DNA from: Haplomitrium mnioides
Taxonomy: Eukaryota > Marchantiophyta > Haplomitriopsida > Calobryales
Direction of reading: 5' to 3'
NCBI GenBank assembly: GCA_049999725.1
Contig: JBNGIS010021928.1
Coordinates: 28,431-92,430 of the forward strand
DNA length: 64,000 bases
Shown one piece after another: positions 55,197 to 64,000 of this stretch (within the stretch, counting starts at the first letter, position 1; each line of letters begins with the position of its first letter). Position numbers and translations under genes: made by a program. A model generated the notes under the pieces. It was not told the DNA's origin. It was given only the letters and a program-made list of their open reading frames with translations, and did not search any database.

Positions 55197-57154
55197 AAAA
55201 AAATGTATGTTTGCCCTATAGTTGGAGCCTTAACTCTTTTCTGACCGATTTACACCTACTTAAGGGCTGACTAGTGTTTCAAGACCTTTTATAGGAGGGG
55301 CTTTGCACCAAATTGGCCCCAACTCCTACTTACCAGCTCAGGAGTGATTGCCACAACACCTCACATTACCCAAGCATAACACATCCATGCACACAACTAC
55401 CGTCACACTTTCCTCCAATACCCACAAGTGCAAGTCACACCTCTCCTTGAGGCCTTAACCTCAGAAGGTGCCACTTGGAAGGTAGAGGTGGATAGAACAA
55501 GGCAATTGGTTCTTGTATGCAATGGCCTCCTTGCAAATCCTCTCTTTGGAGCATTAAGTGATTCCTCTTTGTCTCACAGTCCTTGCCACTGGCCAACAAT
55601 TGCTTTAGCAGCAAACTTGCTCATTCACATCACTTCTCAAGGGCACATACGGGTGGATGGATACATTGTTGAGTCAATTCTGAAATATACTTCAGGAGCT
55701 CAGAACTAGACCCAATCACCTTGTGTACAAAGGGAAACAAGTCCGAGCATCTGAATACCACAATACAATACTATTAGTCATGACTTCCTCTTCCCAATGT
55801 GTCCCCAGGATTTGTCAAATGGAATGCATGTACTCTAAATACTAAGAACTTCACAGAACTACAAACAGAACACAAATCTAACTATACACTTGCACATAGA
55901 TACACTTATACATACATCCTGCCTTGCCAACATTGCAAGCCTTTCTGTGTCTCAAGAACCAATCTTTTCTCCAAACTTTCCTTCTCAACTCCCATCAGCA
56001 ACTCTAGTCTTCCTCTTATTCTTCACCCACGCACTCTTATCCAGATAGTTTTTCAACTTCCCTCGCAAGAAGCCCTTAATTTACTTCCTCATGCTCGGAA
56101 GAGGATTTCTTTAACTTCCACCTCTAGAAGGCAGTTCCCTGGACTGCTGGCAACCCACTCCACCTTGAACCTCAAATGGATCTTCTATGTAGTGCGCGAG
56201 CACTAATATAACCACTCCTCTCTCGACCCCTCTTGAGAAATTCGACCAGAAACGCCCCCAAGCGCCCCTAAGATTGATGCTCCTGCACAAACGATGTTGA
56301 GACGACCTTAAGACCCCCCCTTGGCAGCCTCCATCGAATTCAAGACCAAAAGAATTCCCTTCAGGTTCAAGTAGCGATACACCTCCAAATGCCGGTCCAC
56401 CTACAACGATGAGTCCACCTGGATCGTTTGAGACTCTAAAGCTCCACGCTCAGCGGTTCTCAGCGCCCCTCCAGTCCACCTCCACCCCCATTGGTCCACT
56501 TGCACGAGTCCACTCGCCTCACGTGAATCCTGCTTGGAATGCTCTCCTCTCTCCCTCGCTATGTCTTCCTTTTCAAGCTTGCTCTCACAACTCAATTTTG
56601 CATCTTCATCAATCCTTCAATCATCGCAATGATCTCTTCTATACCCCCTAGCAGGCGCGCATCCCCCTAGCCTTTCTTGATCAAGATCGCACCTTTCCTC
56701 CTCGCTGGACTTGGTCGTTTTTCTTGTTAGCAACCGCTTCTTGGAATGGTGACACTTGTCAGTACGGTTGAGGTCCAATCCAATTTTGACGGTCATCTCT
56801 GAAGCCTTCAAGGTCGGGGGAGGAAAACTTCAGAGAAGGCTTACGATGGAATTTGTTGAGCCCTACGCGGATCCGCAATGCTCGCATTTGAAGAGTCCCG
56901 ACCTGAGATTGCCTCGATGCTGGCCCACACTAGTAAACCCGTAGCAGTTGCCGATCCGATTGCTCTAAAGTAGTAAGTTGAACGCAGACCCGAAGTGAGT
57001 GGTCGAAGAGGTCTTTCTACAGAGAGATCCGAAAGGAATTGCTTGGAGAGTGTTGGGTTTGCAGATCAACACCGCAGATTGGCTACCCGGCGTATCTCGC
57101 GGGCTGATCCAAAATTTTCCTTGGTTGTTTCCCTGCTGCTATGCCTCCGATGTT

Positions 57155-57225
57155 GCCCACGGACTCTCGCAAGCCACCACGTTTCTGTAGTCGCCCACGG
57201 ACTCTCGCAAGCCGCCACGTGTCCC
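57155..57225. repeat. 38-bp LTR minisatellite, two copies
   Basis: Same unit as 42381-42530 but two copies. Confidence 0.88.
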
Positions 57226-57484
57226 GGTTGACTTCCTTCCGAGTCACGGTGTCTGACGCCGCCCCGCGGGGGGGTAGTCTGACCGTCGCGTTGGTTGGGT
57301 TTCGTGGTTGACTCAGCTTTGACCCGGAGGATCCCTTGGACCGTCCTTGAATGCCATGTCATCCGGAGCCGCGCCGTCCCGCAAAGGGGTAGGCAGACCG
57401 TCGCTTTGACCATTTTTTGAAGTTGACTCGTGGATTTTCTCCCAATCTTCCATGGATGCCACGTCATCCGAAGAGTCCTCCTCG

Positions 57485-58070
57485 GATCTTCGATAGATCA
57501 TCCTTTCGATACTCCTTGTTCTTTCTCTAGCCGGACCTGTGATAGATCATCCTTTTGACACTCCTTGCTCTTCCTCTGGCCGGACTTGCGATAGCTCACC
57601 TTTTTGGCACTTTTGCTCTTCCTCTGGCTGGACCTGCGATAGCTCACCCTTTCGGCATTTCTTGCTCTTCCTCTCGCCGGACCTATGATAGATCACCCTT
57701 TCTATGACTTGGCCCTTTCTCTCCCGGTCGAACTGTCGATAGATCGTCCTTTCGGTGACTTAGCTCTTTCTCTCCCAGTCGGACCGTCAATAGATTGTCC
57801 ATTCGGCGACTCAGCCCTTTCTCTCCCGGTCGGACCGTCGATAGATCATCCTTTCGATGACTTAGCCCTTTCTCTCCCAGTCAGACTGTCAATAGATCAT
57901 CCTTTCGGCGACTGAGCCCTTTCTCTCCCAGTCAGACCATCGATAGATTGTTCTTTTGGCGACTCAGCCCTTTCTCTCCTGGCCAGACCGTTGATAGATC
58001 GTTATTTCGGCGACTCAGCCTTTTCTCTCCCAGTCGAATCGTCGATAGATCATCCTTTTGGCCAGGCCTC
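57485..58070. repeat. 51-bp LTR minisatellite, twelve copies
   Basis: Same unit as 47382-47835 but twelve copies. The frame 57685-57915 is a by-product of the 51-bp period. Confidence 0.9.
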
Positions 58071-59339
58071 CCAACGGATCCTTGTTAAGTAGGCTCCCCA
58101 CATCAGCAAATCACTCGGAACCCACTAAATCGAGCTCTCCACTTAGGAGGGCTGAGTCATATTAAGTCTTTCGTACGTCTCCGTTGAAGACCCGGAGACT
58201 CTCTAGAGCCGCCACGTCTCGGAAGCACCCCACAGACTCCGGCAATCACTCTGAAATTGTGATGAGTCGTCGCTTCGCCCTTCAAGCCTTGCCTCGTTGT
58301 CCTTCCCCAACAGTCCTCCATGTCAAAGAATGGTGACAAGTCACTTTTTCATCAGTTACCGCTTCACTTATCTCTGTTTCGCCATTCAAGCTTTAGCTTA
58401 TGACCCGTCAGACACCTCGGAACGGATCCCTTTTAACTGGGAACCCCACTTCGGGTCTCCAGTCGGAACCCTTTTAACTGTGGCTCTCTACTGCGGAGCT
58501 CCAGTCGAAACCCTTTTAGTTGGGGCTCCCCACGTCATATGACTTAGTTCCGATCCGTCTTTTGGGTTCTTTGGACCTTTCTTCCTATGGTTTGATTCCT
58601 CGCAGGGATCTTCCTCCTCTTGTCTGATTTTCGTAGTCAACTTCAAATTTTGAAGGGGCTTCCCTCTCTTCTCAGCTCGACGACCTACCGCAGGGCCTCG
58701 TCCTTAGATTTTGCACAGCTGCCTCCTCCATACTTGGCTTCATGCGCAGCATCCTCCTTTGTAAGTCATTCGTTACCGCTGGGCGATTCTTCACATTGCT
58801 GCGACTTCAGCCCTACTCGCTCAATGGCCCTTTGCATGAATCATGACTGTCCTCCTCCTCGCCTCCTCGCGTCCCCCATTGGATTTGTAGCTCTCATGCA
58901 ATCTCCTACTCGATCCGCTCGCGTTCTGCTGGCTTCCCCATCTGCAATCTGCCCATCTGCATGTGACATTCTTCCCAGTTGCTTGCCTTCCTTCTTGGGC
59001 TTGGAATTTCCCTTCCCGCTCTCGATCACCTTGCCCTACTTCCACCTCGCTTTGCTGCAAGTCCATTTGCACATCCTGCTTGCATTCTCATCTGACTCCT
59101 CTTGATTTCATAGGGCTCCTCCATGCCTTGCATGGTTCATGACATCCACTAGAGAAAGCAGAAAAGAAAAAGAAGAGAAGGGAGAGGAGAGAGGGAAAAG
59201 AGGGGGAGGATGGAATAATGACAATAAAACAATAAAATATAATGGAATACCAATGACTAATACAAACTGAAGAACTTAACCAGGCTAGAAGCTCAGTAAT
59301 CACAAAAAAAAGAAAAAACTCAAACACACCCGGCTGACA

Positions 59340-60710
59340 GGTCTTGATCTTCTGGGACTTCTTCAACCCCCAATTGTTTTCACTCTTTGGCAACTGCCGT
59401 CAATTTTTTTGGCAAGCTGACGTTTAAACATTTTGTCCCCCTACACACAACAAAAATGGAAAAAAATAAGAGGAGACAAAAAAGAAATTTAAAGCTTTAG
59501 AGAGAAAGACAATTTGAGCAAGGACCTTGGATTCCAAACTACCAAGGACATTGAAGTCCATACGTGCATGCCAAAACTTTTTTTCTCTCTCCGGCTTCCC
59601 CGCATTTCAAAACTGAAATTTTGACCTCGTTGAAACGACCCTAAAAGGACCTCCAAGGTGTCCACTTCATGTCCTCCATTTTGAGAGATTCCTTGGCCTT
59701 AGGCTTCTAGCCCTTTGCAGTATTTTTCTCCCACATTGAAAATATGCTCTGTTGTAGATCATAGAGCTCACCACTTCAAAATGCAAGCTGAAACCAGTTG
59801 TCTTGAGAAGTGACTGTCTTCTCAAGTGTCAACTTGGGCTTGATCTCCAAGGTTTCCAACACTAACTCTCTTTTCAATTTCTAGGATGACAGCATCCCAC
59901 TCTCTACAAGCCTCAAATGCCAATATTCGACCTTCTGAATCGAGGTCATCTCCAACCTGTATCTCTAGTTGTAGTTGTCATCAGTTGCAAAAATACGAGC
60001 CTCTATTGGTATATGGCCCACATAGACATAGCAGTTGTAGAGCAAAAGTGCTGGATTCTTTGCTTCGTATTTTGTGATCAAAAGCTGCCTTGCTGCAGCA
60101 CTGTGATTGCCTCCTACAATCTCGTAGCAATGCTTGTCAAGATTTCGAATATCAAACTGTGACTTATCCTTCAACTCGCACTTCGGGTCAATAGCAATAA
60201 TAAAAAAAAACTATGCACATATTTGGTTGTGAGCATTCTCTGCACCAGAAGCTCAACAAAATCTTCATTCAGCCTTCTAATCTGAAAAGGCCCCCAATTG
60301 TCCATTCCAAGTTTTGGCATATTCAAGTTTTCTAGCATAATAGTAATTGTTTGTTCGTGGACTCTACATTGTTGGATTGAAGACTCCTTGATTTTGTTTT
60401 TATCTTCTTCAGATACTATCTGAGGGTCCACTTGCTCGCATTCTTTGAAAGTCCCAACCCCTTGTGCGATTGCCTTTTCACTCTTGACGTTGGAGCCCAA
60501 ACTGGCTCCGACTTTGTTTCTTGCCTTGAGCTACTTGGTGTTGAGGACAAAGAGGCAACAAAAGACGACCTTGTCGAAGATTTGGAGGGGGTTGGCTCCT
60601 CCTCAATAACTAGAGTTGGAACAAGCTTTTTTTTTGAACCGCCTATTTCTTCTTTTTTTGGAGCCTCAACTGGCTCCACCTCCTTTCTCTTTTTTATACG
60701 CAAAAGGGTC
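59340..60710 (-). pseudogene. Gene A, copy 3, N-terminal half (ParB-like domain)
   Basis: Reading minus from 60710: PKKEEIGGSKKKLVPTLVIE linker, VKRQSHKG, a Glu-rich part, then NLNMPKLGMDNWGPFQIRRL, NEDFVELLVQRMLTTKYVH, NLDKHCYEIVGGNHSAAARQ, LLITKYEAKNPALLLYNCY and PIEARIFATDDNYN (about 60340-59960). This is the best copy of the ParB-like domain. The exon is then deleted near 59577 into intron 2 (one palindromic unit survives at 59550). Exon 3 starts at the acceptor TGTGTAG (59440) and is cut at 59340 by gypsy 2. It continues at 40455. It is truncated at 60711 by gypsy 3. Confidence 0.77.
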
Positions 60711-62474
60711 TGCATCGTGAATTGAAAATGTGACCGCGCTGTAACGTGGCAGTAATTTAGGTCTGGGAATACACAAGGTACATGACTGTGGAGAAGGTTG
60801 TGTGAAAGGTAAAGCTTTGGTGATGATAGTGGTGAAATGAAGCAAATTTGGCAAAGATTGAGTGCTTCTTGCCTTGGTGGCTTCAATTCCCCTTAAACAA
60901 AGCAAAGGTAAGCAATTTGTACTTCCTTTGTACTCGAATTTTGGTCAAGGAGAATGTAAGGTCTACTGAGTTGTTCGATCTGTAACTCTTATTCTGGAAT
61001 TCAGGTTGTCTAAGAAGGCTGTGTGCAAATTTTCAGTGAGAAATGCATAACAAAGTGCTCTCCATAGCCGAAACTCAATGCTGGTTAAAAGACCAAAAAT
61101 CCAACACTCATAAACTTTCTCGAGTAATAACTCTTTTGATTCAAATGATCTTGACACGAAATTTCATATAAAACTTTTTCACACTCTATTCTAGCCTTCC
61201 ACAAAGTTTCAGCTTCTATACTACTCTCAGTATACAGAAACAAGTTATAACTCAAATGTCAAAAGCAAAGTAATTTTGAAGAACCTCAAGAATGTGTCTT
61301 CAACTTCAATCGGCTCTCACAGATCAACTTTAGCTCCAAATGAATCGAAATTTGATGTTAAACTATAGCCTTTATTGTCAGATTTTCAATGGTGCTCTGT
61401 TCTTTTCCCAGAATCATCGTAACAACATTGCATTCACCCAAAATGTAAACGTATCTTCAATTCAACCCCTTTGTCTTCAATTGCCTATAAGTATGAGTTT
61501 AAAACTCCAAATGACTCAAAATTTCATGCAGAAGAATGCAACTCTTTGTGAGCTTTTTATCGCTACCCTGCTCGAACTTTTTCTCCATTGGAAACTCCTC
61601 GAACCTTCATGAAACTCAACTCCCTCTTCTCTTCCTTTTAGGGTTTTTACTAAAAGAAAGTTAACTTCCCTTTTACTTGTTATAAGAACAACTCTAAGTA
61701 AATGCCTTTGTAGAATAGAGCACAAATAAGGTAGAAACAACAAAGAAAATTTTCTCCCTTGATCATTTGATAAGTTGATGAAGTCACTCGAACATTCGCC
61801 GTCGACTATTCACCATTTACCCAACGTATTCTTTACAGAAGACCCAAGAAAACTCCACTCCAAGTCATGTCAGAATGTAAATCGTGAGATCCCATTGCTC
61901 CCCATAAGTGATAATATGCAACAGTACTGGAATAGATGAATTCATCATCGAAGTTAGAAAATTATCACCGAAGTGATATACTATCCACTGTCGAAAGTGG
62001 TCTCGAGGAATTATCCGCAACCCAATGAAGAATGGATTTGGAAGAGGAAAATTAGGAGCAACAAACAATCCTCTGTCCATTTCCAAGATTGCCACCCATA
62101 AGATCCCTTAACTCCATAGTAGAGCTTCCGTGCCTCGAGCGTCCACTCCCCTCTTCGATATTTGTCCTTCACTAGTTGTTCCCTCGATGATCCCCTTTCT
62201 TCCCCGCTGTTTTCTCTATTATGTTCAAAATATCTTAGAGCATAATCCAAAAGAATCCATGAACAACCAATAAGATGGTCTTGTCCTTACCTACAGGATC
62301 TCAAGAATCTTCCACGTAGTACTGGCAAACTCTACTTTTGTGTTTCTAGAAGCTTCTCGATAGATGCCTTGCCGCTTCTTCCTGACATTTCTCTGACTTT
62401 AACTCTCGTAAGAAGATGACTTTTCCCCATTCTTTTGTTTCCTTTTTACGCATTAGCCTAACCACAACACGACA
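60711..62474 (-). repeat. 3' LTR of gypsy 3
   Basis: On the minus strand from TGTCGTGTTGTGG at 62474 to ACGATGCA at 60711, with TG...CA ends, 1764 bp. Only one LTR is in the window, so the limits rest on the polypurine tract and the break in gene A. No gene. Confidence 0.72.
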
Positions 62475-62490
62475 TCCACCCCCTCTGAAC
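62475..62490 (-). other. Polypurine tract of gypsy 3
   Basis: GTTCAGAGGGGGTGGA on the minus strand, adjacent to the LTR start. Confidence 0.8.
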
Positions 62491-62652
62491 CTGTGCATTC
62501 ACTAGTAGGCACCAAGAAAGAAGACGTTGTGGTCAACGTTAGAGAGTTTCTTCTTCTTCTTGAGTGAAATTTTTCTTTTGCTCTTCTGAATTATCTTCCT
62601 CTTCAGACATTGGCACATAAGCTCCAATCTCCTCCAAAGCGTTTTCTTGGTC

Positions 62653-63800
62653 TCATTTCTTGAATAATTTCACCCTCTTTCCTGCAATTGGAACTTTGAG
62701 TAAAGTTCCATCCAACTCTCTCAATGAATATGTGGCATTGTCATGCACAATCACCACTACATATGGTTCAAACCAGCATTTAGAGAACTTCCAAATAGTA
62801 CTATTTTGGTTATCCAAGTTGTTGTCATAAACCAATACCCAATCTCGTTCTTTAAGCTCTCGTGGCCTCAATCTATGTTGCTGATCAAATCTTTCTTTGT
62901 TTTTCAACCTTGCCCTCTTCAGCCTTTCCATTGCTAGTTGGATATCTTTAGGCCTCCTCTCTAATTGTTGAATCCATAGTACAAGAAGCTCCTCTCTTGA
63001 GATCTGATCTTGCCAAGGTAAAATACTCCAACTCAATATACTCTCCTCTATAGGTATGATTGGTTTTTGCCCCTACATCAATTCAGTTGGCATATAGCCA
63101 GTCACTGAGCTATGAGTAGTTTTGTCAGCCCAAAGTGCAAATGGTAGTAGCCTTGGCACTCACCTGCTTTCTCTCTACATGCTTTGACAAGGGCCTTTAC
63201 AATAGGAGGATGCCCACGCTCACTCTTAGCATTTCTTTCAGGATTATATGTTGTAGTGAGAGCAAGCTTAATCCCGCATCTCTGAAAGAAATCTCTAGCC
63301 TCATAAGTGTTTAATTCTCCCCTATCAGCTGTGATCTTACCCACACAACCATATCTAGAAACCACATCTTCCAGTAAGAACCGACAGACATTTTCTGTTG
63401 CCTTAGTTCTTAGTGTTCTTCCTTCAACTTGATTGGATAGATCTTCTCGTGCTAGGACCAAATATTTCATTTGCCACACCCCAAGAGGCATAGCAACTAG
63501 ATCCACCAACCATTTATAATGTAAAGCAAGTGGATAGGTTGGATGTAACCCATCTCTATGTTGAATCTCAGAATACATCTAGCAGGTTTGACAAGACTCA
63601 ACAAATGCAACCACATCCCTGTACATGTTTCTCCACCAATATTTTTCTTTTAATTTGGTATAAGTCCCATAGATTCCTCTATGTCCAGCCCATAAACTAT
63701 TATGAAAATCATTGAGCAATTTGGTTTGTACCTCTTTCTCACACACCACCCTTCTTGGTATCTCATGGCCTTTTTCTGCCCTCTTCTATAAGTAGCCTCT
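62653..63800 (-). pseudogene. Gypsy 3 integrase
   Basis: Zinc-binding region LLNDFHNSLWAGHRGIYGTY then FVESCQTC (63725-63590), a stop after CQTC, then a 158-codon frame: WLVDLVAMPLGVW, YLVLAREDLSNQVEGRTLRT, GCVGKITADRGELNTYEARD and YNPERNAKSERGHPPIVKAL. The two Asp and the Glu of the DDE triad are retained. The last part (63036-62653) has RLRPRELKERDWVLVYDNNL and LLKVPIAGKRVKLFKK. A stop-rich stretch at 63100-63040 links the two. It is of a different lineage from gypsy 1 and 2. Confidence 0.88.
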
Positions 63801-63841
63801 TGCTAGTAGATAATTGTAGGATTTTTGCCTCATTTTCTTGA

Positions 63842-64000
63842 ACAATAGCCGCTACTTTGAACCAGAAACAGGCTACTCAAAACAGGAACTTTCTTTTTTT
63901 TGGAAAAATTGTGATTTTTCATATCAAAAAACATAAAAAGAAGAGGTTAATTTTTAAAAACAAAAAGTACATGAGTTTTTGGGTTTGTTTTTGGTTGTTT
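63842..64000. mobile_element. Element 5: left (type Y) end of another ParB-MTase family transposon
   Basis: Starts ACAATAGCCGCTACTTTGAA, then GGCTACTC and ACATGAGTTTTTGGGTTTG, matching element 4 and 24490-24540. It is inserted in gypsy 3. Gene B would lie to the right on the minus strand, outside the window. Confidence 0.8.

Larger units (their letters stand above)
40456..59339 (-). mobile_element. Large Ty3/gypsy element with 4-kb LTRs (gypsy 2)
   Basis: 18.9 kb including a nested 4.6-kb DNA transposon. LTRs are at 55207-59339 (5' LTR on the minus strand) and 40456-49111 (3' LTR, interrupted). The polypurine tract TAAAAGGGGAGTTA (minus strand) adjoins 49111. Internal genes on the minus strand run gag, protease, RT, RNase H, integrase. 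It is G/C-richer than its surroundings. The RT box reads FIDN and two integrase acidic residues are lost, so it is inactive. The very long LTRs with internal minisatellites are unusual. Lineage uncertain; the protease VDGGAGVNIM resembles Tat/Athila-type elements. Confidence 0.9.
55207..59339 (-). repeat. 5' LTR of gypsy 2 (uninterrupted)
   Basis: A 4.13-kb LTR, TGTCAGCCGGG on the minus strand to the end near GGGCAAA. It contains two minisatellites (57155-57225 and 57485-58070) and an A/T-rich tail. No gene. Confidence 0.92.
38456..60710 (-). mobile_element. Element 3: ParB-MTase DNA transposon, twice interrupted
   Basis: The X end ACAACCGCTACTTTGAACC begins at 38456. Gene A lies on the minus strand: the C-terminal half at 39271-40455, then an 18.9-kb gypsy insertion, then the N-terminal half at 59340-60710, where a third gypsy element begins. 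The remainder of the element lies beyond the window. It is inserted in the gene B intron of element 1. Confidence 0.78.
60711..63841 (-). mobile_element. Third Ty3/gypsy element (gypsy 3), partial
   Basis: Its 3' LTR is 60711-62474 (minus orientation), preceded by a polypurine tract AGAGGGGGTGGA, then integrase on the minus strand. It is interrupted at 63842 by element 5, and the rest lies beyond the window. The left flank gggtc (60706-60710) is the candidate target duplication. Confidence 0.8.

Noticed and set aside
57685-57915. Open frame with a 17-residue repeat
   Set aside because: A by-product of the 51-bp LTR minisatellite; the sister LTR has it in another copy number and on the other strand.
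1-64000. tRNA, rRNA or small-RNA genes
   Set aside because: I saw no cloverleaf, rRNA core or snRNA-like sequence. The tRNA-like word at 8740 is a retrotransposon primer site.

Overview
The window is from a nuclear genome of a land plant. It has spliced genes with GT-AG introns, plant-type Ty3/gypsy and Ty1/copia LTR retrotransposons, a chromovirus primed by initiator tRNA-Met, long satellite DNA and N-filled assembly gaps. The species cannot be told from the sequence. I see no intact host gene, rRNA or tRNA. Nearly everything is repeat or transposon, and every coding region I could follow is broken by stops or frameshifts.

Layout: (1) 1-16950 is a satellite array of related 51/53/57/73-bp units, split at 8256-13496 by a 5.2-kb chromodomain Ty3/gypsy element (LTRs, PBS, PPT and target duplication all visible). 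(2) 17264 to the end is a nest of copies of one DNA transposon family that I do not recognise as described. Its ends are inverted repeats beginning ACAACCGCTACTTTGAACC. It carries two divergently transcribed spliced genes. Gene A encodes a protein of about 1000 residues that joins a ParB-like N-terminal-nuclease-type domain to a permuted N4/N6 amino DNA methyltransferase (motif IV DIPYG-like, then motif I LDLCSGxGT). Gene B encodes a protein of about 1100 residues resembling DDE-type transposase-like proteins (QLDN..ENKN and GHTHDQID). The introns, subterminal regions and even one exon are filled with 25-30 bp repeats centred on the palindrome ATGCGCGCAT.

Nesting: element 1 starts at 17264. 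Element 2 (24478 to the gap at 37351) is inserted inside gene B of element 1, in the opposite orientation, so gene B of element 1 reads 23531-24472 and resumes at 37451. Element 3 (from 38456) is inserted in the following intron of that same gene B. Element 2 carries a 1.8-kb copia deletion derivative (32220-34024, perfect 5-bp target duplication). Gene A of element 3 is split by an 18.9-kb Ty3/gypsy element with 4.1-kb LTRs (40456-59339, minus strand), and is cut again at 60711 by a third Ty3/gypsy element. Element 4 (42655-47239) sits in one LTR of the 18.9-kb element. Element 5 (from 63842) sits in the third gypsy element.

How the parts may work together (inference): gene B would mobilise the element. 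The ParB-methyltransferase protein may bind and modify the ATGCGCGCAT palindromes spread through the element, as a self-marking or anti-silencing device. All copies here are decayed; the ancestral activity has to be judged from intact relatives elsewhere.
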